Source of the DNA: Oscillatoria salina IIICB1
GTDB taxonomy: Bacteria > Cyanobacteriota > Cyanobacteriia > Cyanobacteriales > SIO1D9
Reading direction: 5' to 3'
DNA: 64,000 bases
Assembly: GCF_020144665.1 (NCBI RefSeq)
Contig: NZ_JAAHBQ010000005.1
Span: 1-64,000, forward strand
A model generated the notes under the pieces. It searched no databases. It was not told the DNA's origin and saw nothing but the letters and a program-made list of their open reading frames with translations. The position numbers and the translations under genes were made by a program. Below are positions 1 to 10,150 of this stretch, piece by piece. Positions within the stretch are counted from its first letter, which is position 1, and the number at the start of each line of letters is the position of its first letter.

Positions 1-19
1 GTATGATTGCTTATTTACT

Positions 20-46
20 ACAAGCGGGCTTTTTTCGCCCGGTTGT
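20..46. terminator. GC-rich hairpin at the left edge
   Basis: An inverted repeat with a 10-bp stem and one mismatch (ACAAGCGGGC against GCCCGGTTGT) encloses a T-rich loop. It lies downstream of the minus-strand HIT gene and of whatever lies left of the window. There is no clean U-tract, so termination is only a possibility. Confidence 0.35.
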
Positions 47-109
47 TTCTATATTAAACACAATGTTGTGTTTTGTAAAGTGTTTTCAGAAACTTTTTTA
101 CCAAGATTG

Positions 110-472
<363 letters not shown>

Positions 473-590
473 CTAGTTGATGTTGCAATTGTATGCAATT
501 CTAAACCTAGAAACCTAAGAGTCAAACAAGCTAGGAAGTAACAGTTGCGAGAGTTTACTATATTGGCTAACAGTTTTCAGGGTAATTAAT

Positions 591-2120
591 ATGCTTGCAA
601 GGGTTTGGAGTGCATCTATTGTCGGCATTAATGCTGTTCAAGTGGGAGTGGAAGTAGATGTCTCTGGGGGACTGCCGAAAACGACTGTGGTTGGTTTACC
701 CGATACCGCAGTACAAGAATCTCGCGAAAGGGTTAAGGCGGCTTTGAAAAATTCTGGTTTTGCCTTCCCTCTGCGGAATATTATCATTAATTTAACTCCG
801 GCGGATTTGCGCAAGGAAGGTCCCAGCTTTGATTTGCCGATCGCTGTGGGTATTTTAGCGGCTTCGGAACAAGCAGATGCTCAGTTATTGGGAGATTATC
901 TATTTTTGGGAGAGGTTTCCCTGGATGGAAGTTTGCGCGCGATCGCTGGTGTCTTACCCATTGCGGCTGCGGCTCAACGCTTTGGTATTGTTGGGTTAGT
1001 CGTTCCCGCTAGTAATGCCAAAGAAGCAGCCGTTGTTGATAACATTTCTGTCTATGGTTTTCAACATCTATCTGAAGTAGTAGATTTTCTCGATCGCCCA
1101 GAAAATTTTTCACCAATCAGATTAGATGCAAAAGCAGAATTAGAGAAATCTCCTCTTAATGTACCCGATCTCAAAGATGTGAAAGGACAAGCACACGCCC
1201 GTCGCGCTTTGGAAATTGCTGCGGCTGGAGGACACAATTTAATCTTTGTCGGACCTCCGGGTAGCGGCAAAACTATGTTAGCTCAACGTTTACCAGGAAT
1301 TTTACCACCTTTGAATTTTTCAGAATCTTTAGAAGTTTCTCAAATTCATTCAGTTGCCGGTTATTTAAAGGATAAAGGTACGCTGATCAAAGAACGACCT
1401 TTTCGCAGTCCTCATCATTCTGCATCGGGTCCCGCTTTGGTTGGTGGTGGTAGTATTCCTCAGCCTGGAGAAATTTCTTTAGCTCATCGAGGGGTATTAT
1501 TTTTAGATGAATTAACTGAGTTTAAACGCAGTGTTTTAGAATTCTTGCGCCAACCTTTAGAAGATGGTTTTGTCAGCATTTCTCGTACTCGTCAATCAGT
1601 AGTTTTCCCCGCTCAATTTACTTTAGTTGCCAGTACCAATCCTTGTCCTTGTGGTTACTATGGCGACCCCATTCAAGCTTGTACTTGTTCGCCTCGCCAA
1701 AGAGAACAATATTGGGCAAAACTTTCTGGTCCTTTGATGGATCGGATTGATTTACAAGTAGCAGTTAATCGTCTCAAGCCGGAAGAGATGATTAAACAAA
1801 GTACCGGAGAAGAGTCCCAACCAATTCGAGAGCGAGTAAGTCAAGCAAGAGCCAAAGCTTACCAACGCTTTCAAAATGAAAAGAATCTAGTTTGTAATGC
1901 TCAAATGAGAACTAAACATTTGCGGCATTTCTGTCAATTAAATGAAGCTTCGAGTAAGTTGTTAGAAAATGCAATTCGTCGCTTAGGACTTTCCGCAAGA
2001 GCAATGGATCGCATTTTGAAAGTATCCCGCACAATTGCCGATCTCGCTGGTGATGAAAATTTGCAAACTAATCATGTCGCTGAGGCAATTCAATATCGGA
2101 CAATTGATAGAATGCAGTAG
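591..2120 (+). CDS. YifB/ComM family Mg-chelatase-like AAA ATPase
   Basis: This 509-residue protein has the full length of the ComM/YifB family. An N-terminal ChlI-like domain covers about residues 20-140. The AAA core has Walker A GPPGSGKT near residue 221 and Walker B VLFLDELTEF near 300. A Cys-rich NPCPCGYYGDPIQACTC segment follows near 350, and a C-terminal Mg-chelatase helical domain ends the protein. ComM in Haemophilus and Vibrio is a helicase that promotes branch migration during natural transformation. It is not a magnesium chelatase despite the similarity. A short hypothetical gene follows 18 bp downstream and may be co-transcribed. A role in DNA uptake here is inference from the family. 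Confidence 0.93.
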   Translation: MLARVWSASIVGINAVQVGVEVDVSGGLPKTTVVGLPDTAVQESRERVKAALKNSGFAFPLRNIIINLTPADLRKEGPSFDLPIAVGILAASEQADAQLLGDYLFLGEVSLDGSLRAIAGVLPIAAAAQRFGIVGLVVPASNAKEAAVVDNISVYGFQHLSEVVDFLDRPENFSPIRLDAKAELEKSPLNVPDLKDVKGQAHARRALEIAAAGGHNLIFVGPPGSGKTMLAQRLPGILPPLNFSESLEVSQIHSVAGYLKDKGTLIKERPFRSPHHSASGPALVGGGSIPQPGEISLAHRGVLFLDELTEFKRSVLEFLRQPLEDGFVSISRTRQSVVFPAQFTLVASTNPCPCGYYGDPIQACTCSPRQREQYWAKLSGPLMDRIDLQVAVNRLKPEEMIKQSTGEESQPIRERVSQARAKAYQRFQNEKNLVCNAQMRTKHLRHFCQLNEASSKLLENAIRRLGLSARAMDRILKVSRTIADLAGDENLQTNHVAEAIQYRTIDRMQ

Positions 2121-2138
2121 AGGTTAAGTAAAAAAACT

Positions 2139-2393
2139 ATGAAAATTATCAATGGCAATGGAAGCAACAAATTTTCCCCAGAAGGTTGGGATAGCGTTCA
2201 GTCTGTAGCTGCCAGTTTTGGCTTGTCTGGATGGGAACTTTTAGATAAGTTACAATCTCAGCAATTAACATTGATAGAGTTAGAGGAATTAGAAGATTTG
2301 TTAGATACTATTGCTGGACTTGAAGGGCTTTTATCAGCGAAGGAAGAGGGTACAATTACTTGGGAAAAAGTAAAAAATGAATTAAATCGTTAA
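2139..2393 (+). CDS. Small hypothetical protein, acidic, 84 aa
   Basis: I do not recognise this family. The 84-residue protein is acidic and leucine-rich. Its middle segment (about residues 28-65) looks helical, with LIELEELEDLLDTIAGLEGL. It ends in GTITWEKVKNELNR, a tail reminiscent of small antitoxin-like proteins, but no partner toxin is adjacent. It starts 18 bp after the ComM-like gene on the same strand, so it probably belongs to that transcript. No signal peptide or membrane segment is visible. It is called as a real gene because of its tight spacing, plain codon use and clean start and stop. Confidence 0.6.
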   Translation: MKIINGNGSNKFSPEGWDSVQSVAASFGLSGWELLDKLQSQQLTLIELEELEDLLDTIAGLEGLLSAKEEGTITWEKVKNELNR

Positions 2394-2580
2394 TTGACTG
2401 TGTATACTGTAGAGTTAACTAAAAATTAATTAATCTATCGACCGATCGCTTCTATAAATTTAATTCATTGTTGCCATAAAATAAGAGTAAACTTGGGATT
2501 TAACCAAGAATTTGTGGCATCAGAGACTTTCTGTTACCAGAAGCGGTACAATATGACGGTTGTATTCTCCGACACCAGCC

Positions 2581-3876
2581 GTGATTGAACGTTATACTTT
2601 GCCCGAAATGGGCGATTTTTGGACTGATAACTATAAATTCAAAACTTGGTTACAAGTAGAAATCGCTGTTTGTGAAGCCCAAGCGGAATTAGGCTATATT
2701 CCTAGTGAGGCGGTTGAGGAAATTAAAGCGAAGGCTAATTTTGACCCGCAAAGGATTTTAGAAATTGAGGCGGAAGTTCGCCATGATGTAATCGCTTTCT
2801 TGACAAATGTCAATGAGTATGTAGGCGAATCCGGTAGATATATTCACTTGGGATTGACAAGTTCTGATGTGCTGGATACAGCTTTAGCACTGCAATTGGT
2901 GGCTAGTTTAGATATTATCTTGTCGAAGGTAGAAGAGTTGTCTCAGGCGATACGTTACCAAGCGCAACAGCATCGTTATACAGTAATGGTTGGGCGATCG
3001 CATGGAATTCATGCTGAACCAATTACGTTTGGGTTTAAGTTAGCGGGTTGGTTAGCAGAAGTTTTGCGTCATCGGGAACGTTTAATTAATCTCCGTCGCC
3101 AAATTGCAGTTGGTAAAATATCTGGTGCGGTGGGAACTTATGCTAATGTTGACCCGAAGGTAGAAGCCTTAGCTTGTGAAAAATTGGGGTTACAACCAGA
3201 TACAGCTTCGACACAAGTAATTTCGCGCGATCGCCATGCCGAATATGTCCAACAATTAGCACTTTTAGCTGCTTCAATTGAGCGTTTTGCTGTAGAAATT
3301 CGTAACCTACAACGCACTGATGTTTTAGAAGTAGAAGAATACTTTTCTAAGAAGCAAAAAGGTTCTTCGGCTATGCCTCATAAACGTAACCCAATTCGTT
3401 CGGAAAGGTTAACAGGTATGGCAAGAATTATTCGTGGCAATGCTGTTGCTGCTTTAGAAAATGTTGCCCTTTGGCACGAAAGAGATATTTCTCATAGTTC
3501 TGTCGAAAGAGTTATTTTTCCTGACTCTTGCATTTTAACACATTTTATGCTTCAGGAAAGTATTAATTTAGTGAAAAATTTATTAGTTTATCCAGAAAAC
3601 ATGAAGCGGAATATGAATGTTTACGGCGGCGTTATTTTTAGTCAGAGAGTGCTACTTTCCTTAGTAGAAAAAGGCATGACTAGAGAAGATGCTTATCGTC
3701 TTGTTCAAGGTTGCGCCCACGAAGCTTGGAATCAAGCAGATGGAGATTTTCATCAATTGATTAGTAAAAATGAGACTGTTAATAAATATCTCTCTTCTGA
3801 AGAGATAAAAGCTTGTTTCGATCCCCAACATCATTTGGAAAATTTAGATGAAATTTATCAACGTTTGGGTATCTAA
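2581..3876 (+). CDS. purB: Adenylosuccinate lyase
   Basis: PurB cleaves SAICAR to AICAR and adenylosuccinate to AMP, each releasing fumarate, in de novo purine synthesis. The fumarase/aspartase superfamily signature SSAMPHKRNP is present near residue 262. Family blocks GLTSSDVLDTA and GRSHGIHAEP are also intact. I place the start at the GTG at 2581, which gives the usual N-terminus IERYTLPEMG and 431 residues. An in-frame TTG at 2560 would add seven unconserved residues. The gene is followed 34 bp later by a membrane protein gene on the same strand. The identification is firm; the start codon is the only uncertainty. Confidence 0.96.
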   Translation: MIERYTLPEMGDFWTDNYKFKTWLQVEIAVCEAQAELGYIPSEAVEEIKAKANFDPQRILEIEAEVRHDVIAFLTNVNEYVGESGRYIHLGLTSSDVLDTALALQLVASLDIILSKVEELSQAIRYQAQQHRYTVMVGRSHGIHAEPITFGFKLAGWLAEVLRHRERLINLRRQIAVGKISGAVGTYANVDPKVEALACEKLGLQPDTASTQVISRDRHAEYVQQLALLAASIERFAVEIRNLQRTDVLEVEEYFSKKQKGSSAMPHKRNPIRSERLTGMARIIRGNAVAALENVALWHERDISHSSVERVIFPDSCILTHFMLQESINLVKNLLVYPENMKRNMNVYGGVIFSQRVLLSLVEKGMTREDAYRLVQGCAHEAWNQADGDFHQLISKNETVNKYLSSEEIKACFDPQHHLENLDEIYQRLGI

Positions 3877-3910
3877 AAAAGAACAATTTTAGCCGGATAA
3901 GTTAATTTCT

Positions 3911-4633
3911 ATGCGACTACTAAAACCTCGACCTCCTTACCAACCTCTCCTCCTACGTTTAGGACATGGACTAACCAGTTTTTTTGTCATTGCAGCTATT
4001 TTAACTGCTTTTTGGACTTACAATACTTATGACGGACGATGGGGAAGAATTCCGTTACCTAAGTGGAATGCTATTGAGGGAATTCATGGCACATTTGGCT
4101 TATTTTCGTTGCTGATATTTCCTTTATTTTTTCTGTATGCAGTGCATCGGGGACATAAGCGGCTGATTCAAGCCAATTCGCTGAAGAAACTAACCCAAGT
4201 TGGTAAACCTGTTTGGTGGTATACCCTGCATCGGCTGACTAATACACTCACAATTTTGGCGCTGACTTTTGCCTTATTTAGTGGTAAAATGATGGATGAA
4301 ACTTGGTTGCCCAAAGGTGAGCTAGATCGTGGTTGGTATTATGCACATCTTATTTCCTGGGTAGTGCTAGTAATTTGTATTAGTCTCCACGTTTTGATGG
4401 GTGCGAAAGTGGGAGGTACTCCCCTGTTAATGTCGATGTTTCATTGGCGTTTTCGTGCTAAAGATAGCCCGGTTTTATGGCGAGAAAATATCCGGAGAAT
4501 GTTAGGAAGGTCGAGAATTTCCTCTAGTTTAGTGCAAGAGTGGTCGCAATTATCTTTTCCCCTGAAAGTGTTAGAAGTTATTGTTTTTGTTAGCTTGGTA
4601 GGGGCGTTTATCTTGCCACTTTTTAAGGGGTAA
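3911..4633 (+). CDS. Cytochrome b561-like (DUF4079-type) membrane protein
   Basis: This 240-residue integral membrane protein has about five hydrophobic segments, near residues 18-37, 62-80, 105-125, 145-165 and 218-238. Histidines sit inside or at the edges of the helices in patterns typical of cytochrome b561-like domains: RLGHGL, EGIHGTFG, YTLHRLTN, YYAHLISW and SLHVLMG. These could coordinate two haems, which suggests a membrane electron carrier or ferric or ascorbate-type reductase. The direct basis is the histidine spacing; haem binding is inference. The gene lies 34 bp downstream of purB on the same strand, probably by chance of gene packing. A strong hairpin follows. Confidence 0.72.
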   Translation: MRLLKPRPPYQPLLLRLGHGLTSFFVIAAILTAFWTYNTYDGRWGRIPLPKWNAIEGIHGTFGLFSLLIFPLFFLYAVHRGHKRLIQANSLKKLTQVGKPVWWYTLHRLTNTLTILALTFALFSGKMMDETWLPKGELDRGWYYAHLISWVVLVICISLHVLMGAKVGGTPLLMSMFHWRFRAKDSPVLWRENIRRMLGRSRISSSLVQEWSQLSFPLKVLEVIVFVSLVGAFILPLFKG

Positions 4634-4665
4634 ATGAGCGTGGATGACTGGAAATTAATCGCTGG

Positions 4666-4712
4666 GGAATTATGAATAATTAGTCAAAATTTCATTATTC
4701 ATAATTCCTTTT
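4666..4712. terminator. Perfect 15-bp inverted repeat between convergent genes
   Basis: GGAATTATGAATAAT and its exact complement flank a 13-nt loop, followed on the plus strand by CTTTTGC. It sits between the end of the cytochrome b561-like gene (+) and the end of a small lipoprotein gene (-). It could terminate transcription from either side. The AT-rich stem is also typical of dispersed cyanobacterial palindromes. Confidence 0.6.
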
Positions 4713-4731
4713 GCTTAAATTGATGAAGTCT

Positions 4732-4926
4732 CTACTCTTGATTTTCCGGTAGTTGTTCTTGTTCTTTGTTATGCTGTTCGATAGTATCTTTTGCGTCATT
4801 AGCTTTGTCAATATGCTGTTGTCCTGGTAAAGTGGTATCTTCGGGTTCGCTTTGGGAGGAACAACTAGCGACAAACAGGAGTAAACTAAGAGATGCGATC
4901 GCGATCGCACACTTCGATTTAAACAT
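4732..4926 (-). CDS. Small putative lipoprotein, 64 aa
   Basis: The 64-residue product has a short positively charged N-terminus, a hydrophobic stretch and a lipobox (FVASC) with the acylated cysteine at residue 22. It would therefore be anchored in a membrane as a lipoprotein with only about 42 mature residues. The mature part is hydrophilic, Glu/Gln-rich and probably unstructured or helical. I know no function for it. A competing overlapping frame on the same strand (4695-4910) lacks any such signal and was set aside. Its neighbour downstream, across the strong hairpin, is convergent. Confidence 0.6.
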   Translation of the reverse strand: MFKSKCAIAIASLSLLLFVASCSSQSEPEDTTLPGQQHIDKANDAKDTIEQHNKEQEQLPENQE

Positions 4927-5050
4927 CTATCTCACCTCGTCTCTATCGTGATATATTCATTTTAGTCTGGCGGGAGGATTCGGTGACGCGATCGCGCTTA
5001 CTAAATTAAGTTTGATTAAGAAAAAATCTCTGGAAAACCTAGTTATTAAT

Positions 5051-5431
5051 TTACTTCATAAAAGCGGCGATCGCCAAACATCCCCAACCAATCAGAAACG
5101 CGACACCACCAAAAGGTGTAACGGCTCCTAACCAGCGTACACCACTTAAGGAAAGTGCATATAAACTTCCCGAAAAGATCGCGATTCCCGCAATAAAAGC
5201 ATAACCTGCAACGGAGAGATAGGTTTGAGATAATTCAGCGCGACTGAGCAACAATGCTACTAAAATCAGTGCTAAAGCATGATACATTTGATATTTAGCA
5301 CCAGTCTCAAAGATTTCCAAAGCGCGATCGCTAATTCTATCTTTGAGTGCGTGAGTTGCAAATGCACCACCAGCAACGGATACACCTGCAAGAATTGCTG
5401 CGATCGCTAAAAAAATTCTACTCATAATCAT
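5051..5431 (-). CDS. DUF423 family small membrane protein
   Basis: This 126-residue protein matches DUF423 (YgdD-type) proteins in length and organisation. An N-terminal transmembrane helix contains the family motif GAFATHALKDR near residue 24. Three further hydrophobic helices follow (about residues 48-66, 74-92 and 100-122), with KYQMYHALALI as the second conserved block. The molecular function of the family is unknown. Start codons at 5431 and 5425 are both possible and differ by two residues. The start-less frame at 5441-5725 lies immediately upstream on the same strand and ends 9 bp before it, so the two were probably one transcript. Confidence 0.85.
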   Translation of the reverse strand: MIMSRIFLAIAAILAGVSVAGGAFATHALKDRISDRALEIFETGAKYQMYHALALILVALLLSRAELSQTYLSVAGYAFIAGIAIFSGSLYALSLSGVRWLGAVTPFGGVAFLIGWGCLAIAAFMK

Positions 5432-5440
5432 CTTTGCTAC

Positions 5441-5725
5441 CTACATCAAAAACTTATAAGAAATCTTACCTGATTCGCTTACTTCAAAATCAGCATCAAA
5501 TTCTTTTGCTTTGCTATCTAAATATTCTTTAGCTACAGCAGCAGATAGATTTGCTTTTCTTGCTAAATCCATAACTGTAATTTTACCATGATTTTCTGCT
5601 AACAAACAATCAAAAATAGTTTGGATAAATTCATGAGTTTGTTGTTGCTTTTCGCGAGGTAAACTCCAAATTAACCATCCTCCAGCAGTTGCTTTTAGTT
5701 TATTAGCTAATAATGATGAGGTAAT
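5441..5725 (-). pseudogene. Start-less conserved-looking frame, possible decayed HTH-like gene
   Basis: An open frame of about 95 codons ends in TAG at 5441, but it has no ATG, GTG or TTG near its 5' end. An upstream in-frame stop lies near 5750, and the first plausible codon is ATT at 5725. The translation looks like real protein, with blocks GGWLIWSLPREKQQQTHEF, HGKITVMDLARKANLSAA and SESGKISYKFL. The middle resembles a helix-turn-helix in which residues are followed by a short beta region. It could be a gene that lost its start, or one using a rare ATT start. I do not know the family's function. It ends 9 bp before the DUF423 gene. Confidence 0.5.
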
Positions 5726-5827
5726 TCTAGCTAGTTTTTGAAAGTTACTCTACCTTATGAAGGTATGAAGATAACGGATATTTACTATAATAAAAAAGAC
5801 AGTTTATCTCATATTTGCTTAATTGCT

Positions 5828-6592
5828 ATGCAACTAACATACTTAGACAGTAATTCCTGGTTAATTGAAATAGCTGGAAAAAGAATCCTTATCGATCCTT
5901 GGTTAGTGGATAATTTAGTTTTTGGCAATCAAACTTGGTTATTTAAAGGAGAAAAGCTTACTCAGCGTGAAATTCCGCAAAATATAGACCTAATTTTACT
6001 ATCTCAAGGTTTGGAAGACCATGCTCATCCACCAACATTAAAAAAATTAGACCATAATCTTCCTGTGGTTGGTTCTCCAAATGCAGCGAAAGTTACTAAA
6101 AATTTAGGATATTCTCAAGTAACAGCCTTAAAACATGGAGAAAGTTTTAACTTAGCAAATACAGTAGAAATCAAAGCGGTTCCTGGTTCTCCTATTGGTC
6201 CCACTTTAATCGAAAATGGTTACTTGATTAAAGATTTGGCAACGAAGCAAACGATTTACTACGAACCTCATGGCGAACATTCTCCAAGTATAAAAGAAGT
6301 TGCGCCTGTGGATGTAGTAATTACACCGATCGCTAATTTATCTCTTCCTTTAATTGGACCAATTATCAAAGGACAAAAAACTGCTTTAGAAATTTGTCAA
6401 TGGCTACAACCACAAGTAATTTTGCCGACTGCGGCTGGTGGAGATGTGAAGTTTGAAGGTTTATTACTTGGTTTGCTGCGGACTGAAGGAAGTGCGGCAG
6501 AATTTAGGGAAATGCTAGCTCAAAATAACTTGAATACGCGAGTTATTGACCCGAAACCAGGAGAAACTTTGGCTTTGGAATTAGTTAATTGA
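5828..6592 (+). CDS. MBL-fold metallo-hydrolase-like protein
   Basis: This 254-residue protein belongs to the metallo-beta-lactamase fold (UlaG-like branch). It opens with MQLTYLDSNSWLIEIAGKRI and the early DPWL block seen in that family. The metal motif region reads LLSQGLEDHAHPPTLK near residue 60, so the canonical HxHxDH is altered to a form with one D and two H. Metal binding may therefore be partial. I start it at ATG 5828; a TTG 30 codons upstream would add an unrelated extension overlapping the decayed gene on the other strand. The substrate is unknown. It is followed 53 bp later by a Uma2 gene. Confidence 0.8.
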   Translation: MQLTYLDSNSWLIEIAGKRILIDPWLVDNLVFGNQTWLFKGEKLTQREIPQNIDLILLSQGLEDHAHPPTLKKLDHNLPVVGSPNAAKVTKNLGYSQVTALKHGESFNLANTVEIKAVPGSPIGPTLIENGYLIKDLATKQTIYYEPHGEHSPSIKEVAPVDVVITPIANLSLPLIGPIIKGQKTALEICQWLQPQVILPTAAGGDVKFEGLLLGLLRTEGSAAEFREMLAQNNLNTRVIDPKPGETLALELVN

Positions 6593-6645
6593 TGTAATTT
6601 TACGGTACACCTAAAATCAAGTTGTCAGTCTACAAGGAAAATCCT

Positions 6646-7431
6646 ATGTCCGAGACTGTTCCGGCTCAATATAATCTTAAACTGCCGCCAACTCAAAAAG
6701 AACTTCCTTGCGATGATGGTATACCAATGGAAACAGCCCGTCACAAAGCGCAAATGGATCTGCTGATGGAAACTTTATCAACTTGGCTGGATGCTAGGGA
6801 TGATGGGTTTGTGGGTGGGAATATGTTTATTTACTTTAGTCTTGCCCAAGTGCGAAATCAAGACTTTCGCGGTCCAGATTTTTTTGCTGTTTTGGATGTA
6901 CCGAAAGGTGAACGTCTGAGTTGGGTGGTTTGGGAGGAAGGTAAAGCCCCCGATGTGGTGATTGAACTAATTTCGGAAACGACGAAAGAACGAGATAAAA
7001 ATGAGAAAAAACGGATTTACCAAAATCAGATGCGAGTTCCTGAGTATTTCTGGTACGATCCGTTTAATCCTGATGATTGGGCGGGATTTGCGCTCCAAAA
7101 CCGCGTTTATCGACCGATCGCCCCAAATCATCAAAATCAACTGATTAGTGAGTCTCTCGGCTTAGTTTTGCTGCGCTGGGAGGGCAGATATCACGGGATT
7201 GAGGCGACTTGGCTGCGTTGGGCGACTTTAGAGGGAGAATTGTTGTTAACTGATGGGGAAATGCGCGATCGCGAACGGTCTGCTAAAGAACTTGCCGAAC
7301 AACGCGCTGCACAACTGGAATCTCAACTACAACAAGTTGTCCGCAACTTACGCCAACAAGGAATGACTGTTACTCAAATAGCCAGTATCACGGGATTATC
7401 AGATACCCAAATCGAAGCAATCAACCCCTAA
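6646..7431 (+). CDS. Uma2 family (DUF820) endonuclease-like protein with C-terminal HTH-like tail
   Basis: This 261-residue protein carries the PD-(D/E)XK-type Uma2 core at about residues 40-195. Key blocks are GPDFFAVLD, APDVVIELISETT and a following KxxxY segment, ending with VPEYFWYDP. Beyond the core is a charged coiled-coil stretch (about 205-235) and a tail VTQIASITGLSDTQIEAI that resembles a helix-turn-helix. The family is hugely expanded in cyanobacteria and has no settled function; nuclease activity is inferred from the fold. The start is ATG 6646, preceded by the ribosome-binding sequence AAGGAAA. An upstream in-frame TTG would put that site inside the gene. A bidirectional terminator follows. 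Confidence 0.85.
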   Translation: MSETVPAQYNLKLPPTQKELPCDDGIPMETARHKAQMDLLMETLSTWLDARDDGFVGGNMFIYFSLAQVRNQDFRGPDFFAVLDVPKGERLSWVVWEEGKAPDVVIELISETTKERDKNEKKRIYQNQMRVPEYFWYDPFNPDDWAGFALQNRVYRPIAPNHQNQLISESLGLVLLRWEGRYHGIEATWLRWATLEGELLLTDGEMRDRERSAKELAEQRAAQLESQLQQVVRNLRQQGMTVTQIASITGLSDTQIEAINP

Positions 7432-7449
7432 TCACCTTTTCGCGCCACC

Positions 7450-7491
7450 AAAAAAACGGTAGAGAATCCAATCTTCTCTACCATTTTTTTG
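7450..7491. terminator. Bidirectional intrinsic terminator
   Basis: A perfect 9-bp stem (GGTAGAGAA, 7-nt loop, TTCTCTACC) at 7458-7482 is flanked by A7 on the left and T7 on the right. It therefore reads as hairpin plus U-tract on both strands. It serves the Uma2 gene (+) and clpC (-), which converge here. Confidence 0.85.
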
Positions 7492-7510
7492 CTATTTTGT
7501 CAAGAGTTAA

Positions 7511-9976
7511 TTATTCAGCTTTAGTTAAAATTGGTTGCTTATCAGAGGGACGAACCACAACCTTACCTTCCTCATCGATATCAACTTTCGCCGTATCGCC
7601 TTCGCCAACGCGACCGGAAAGAATTTCCTCAGCTAGCACATCCTCCAACAAGCGCATAATCGCACGACGTAACGGACGAGCGCCGTAGCTAGGGTTGTAA
7701 CCTTCTTCGACCAAGCGTTCTTTGAACTTCTCGGTAACTTCCAAGATAATATCTTGTTCAGTTAGTCGCTTGAAGACTTCGCGGAGCATGATTTCGGCAA
7801 TTTCCTTGACCTCTTCTTTGCTCAACTGACGGAAGACAATAATCTCATCGAGACGGTTGAGGAACTCTGGACGGAAGTAATTCTTCAGTTCTTCATTGAC
7901 CAAAGAGCGAATGCGGTTGTATTGTGATTCGGTACGGTCTTCGCTGAACTCGAAACCAAGTCCACCGCCACCTTTTTCAATTACCTTAGAACCAATGTTC
8001 GAGGTCATAATCAACAAGGTATTCTTGAAGTCTACCGTGCGACCTTTAGCATCAGTCAAGCGACCATCTTCTAAGATTTGTAGCAGCATATTAAATACAT
8101 CCGGGTGTGCTTTTTCGATTTCGTCGAATAGCACCACGGTGTAGGGACGACGACGCACTGCTTCAGTTAGTTGACCGCCTTCGTTGTAACCTACATATCC
8201 CGGAGGCGAACCAATCAACTTAGAAACAGTATGACGTTCCATGTATTCGGACATATCCAAGCGAATCATCGCTTCTTCCGAACCAAAGAAATAAGCTGCT
8301 AAAGCTTTAGTCAACTCAGTTTTACCAACACCAGTGGGACCGGAGAAGATAAAACTAGCAATTGGGCGGTTGGGATTCTTCAAACCAACACGGGCGCGAC
8401 GAATAGCACGAGAAACAGCCTTAACCGCATCTTCTTGACCGATGAGACGTTGGTGCAAAGTATCTTCCATGTGCAACAACTTCTCAGATTCGGATTCAGT
8501 AAGCTTATTCACTGGTACGCCAGTCCAAGAAGCGACAATGTGAGCGATTTCCTCAGCATCAACCGAAGGACCTTCTTCATCATTGTCAGATTCAGTTTTC
8601 TTCGCATTAGCGATCGCCCGAATCTCCGCCTTAATTTCCATTTCGCGATCGCGTAATTCTCCCGCCCGGTCAAAGTCTTGCGATCGCACCGCATCGTCTT
8701 TTTCCTTCAACACCTGACGCAGTTCTTTATCAAGTTCTTTGGCTGCGGGAGGCAATTGGGAATTAATCAAACGTACCCGCGAACCCGCCTCATCAATCAA
8801 ATCAATCGCCTTATCCGGCAAATAGCGGTCAGAAATATAGCGATCGGACAATTTCGCCGCCGCTTCCAGGGCTTCATCTAAAATTTTCAGTTTGTGGTGT
8901 TGCTCGTAACGTTCGCGCAAACCGTATAAAATTTCAATTGTCTCATCTACCGAAGGTTCGCCCACCATTACAGGTTGAAAACGACGTTCGAGGGCAGCAT
9001 CTCGTTCAATGTGCTTGCGATACTCATCAAGAGTAGTTGCGCCGATACATTGCAGTTCACCTCTTGCCAAAGCCGGCTTCAAGATATTCGCCGCATCGAT
9101 CGCCCCTTCAGCCGCACCAGCACCGATCAAAGTATGAACCTCATCAATCACCAGAATCACATTTCCAGCTTGACGAATTTCGTCCATAATCTTCTTCAGG
9201 CGTTCCTCAAACTCACCCCGATACTTCGTACCAGCGACAAGCAAACCGATATCGAGAGTAACCACCCGTTTTTCTTCAAGGATATCAGGAACATCATTAT
9301 TCGCGATACGCTGCGCCAAACCTTCAGCGATCGCCGTTTTTCCGACCCCTGGTTCCCCAATCAAAACCGGATTATTCTTCGTCCGCCGACCAAGAATTTG
9401 AATTACCCTTTCAATCTCCTTAATTCTGCCTACCACCGGATCGAGCTTGCCTTCGGCTGCCATTTGAGTTAAATTAGCACCAAACTCATCCAAAGTCGGC
9501 GTTTTCGTGCGACCTTGATTCGGTCCGACTGCCACTTCCGCCGTTTCGCCCAACATCCGGATCACCTGCGTGCGAACCTTCGAGAGATCCACACCCAAAT
9601 TTTCCAAGACTCTAGCTGCCACACCCTCACCTTCTCTGATCAAACCGAGAAGTAAGTGTTCGGTACCGATATAATTGTGTCCTAACTGTCGAGCTTCTTC
9701 TAAAGATAATTCAAGAACGCGCTTCGCTCTAGGAGTGAAAGGAATTTCCACTGCCACAAAACCCGAACCGCGACCGATAATTTTTTCTACTTCTATGCGA
9801 GCATCTTTAAGATTGACACCCATAGATTTCAAGACTTTAGCTGCAACACCCGTTCCTTCTCCGATTAAACCGAGAAGAATTTGTTCAGTGCCGACAAAGT
9901 TGTGTCCCAGGCGACGTGCCTCCTCCTGAGCCAGCATAATTACTTTAATTGCTTTTTCTGTGAAGCGTTCAAACAT
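7511..9976 (-). CDS. clpC: ATP-dependent Clp protease ATP-binding subunit ClpC
   Basis: ClpC is the Hsp100 unfoldase that feeds substrates to ClpP-type proteases and is essential in many cyanobacteria. The 821-residue protein has the ClpN double repeat (1-150), then AAA1 with GEPGVGKT near 207. An inserted middle domain with the UVR motif ([16 protein letters not shown] near 430) separates ClpC from ClpB. AAA2 follows with GPTGVGKT near 545 and the [11 protein letters not shown]-type pore region, and a D2-small domain closes it. Length and order are normal. No clpP or mcsB lies nearby, as is usual for cyanobacteria. The gene is monocistronic by appearance, ending at the bidirectional terminator. 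Confidence 0.98.
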   Translation of the reverse strand: MFERFTEKAIKVIMLAQEEARRLGHNFVGTEQILLGLIGEGTGVAAKVLKSMGVNLKDARIEVEKIIGRGSGFVAVEIPFTPRAKRVLELSLEEARQLGHNYIGTEHLLLGLIREGEGVAARVLENLGVDLSKVRTQVIRMLGETAEVAVGPNQGRTKTPTLDEFGANLTQMAAEGKLDPVVGRIKEIERVIQILGRRTKNNPVLIGEPGVGKTAIAEGLAQRIANNDVPDILEEKRVVTLDIGLLVAGTKYRGEFEERLKKIMDEIRQAGNVILVIDEVHTLIGAGAAEGAIDAANILKPALARGELQCIGATTLDEYRKHIERDAALERRFQPVMVGEPSVDETIEILYGLRERYEQHHKLKILDEALEAAAKLSDRYISDRYLPDKAIDLIDEAGSRVRLINSQLPPAAKELDKELRQVLKEKDDAVRSQDFDRAGELRDREMEIKAEIRAIANAKKTESDNDEEGPSVDAEEIAHIVASWTGVPVNKLTESESEKLLHMEDTLHQRLIGQEDAVKAVSRAIRRARVGLKNPNRPIASFIFSGPTGVGKTELTKALAAYFFGSEEAMIRLDMSEYMERHTVSKLIGSPPGYVGYNEGGQLTEAVRRRPYTVVLFDEIEKAHPDVFNMLLQILEDGRLTDAKGRTVDFKNTLLIMTSNIGSKVIEKGGGGLGFEFSEDRTESQYNRIRSLVNEELKNYFRPEFLNRLDEIIVFRQLSKEEVKEIAEIMLREVFKRLTEQDIILEVTEKFKERLVEEGYNPSYGARPLRRAIMRLLEDVLAEEILSGRVGEGDTAKVDIDEEGKVVVRPSDKQPILTKAE

Positions 9977-10150
9977 GGTCTATTTCCATAACCTGCTGCG
10001 TGCCCGTGTAAGCTGATTTTAGCACAGGGTTCTAGGGAGACTGTTGTTTTTTAGACAGTCACCAGACAATATTTATGACGTAAATCCCGATCCTGATGGT
10101 GAGGATTGGCGATCGCGATAATTTTGTTAACCTTTGTCTGCCCTATTTTT

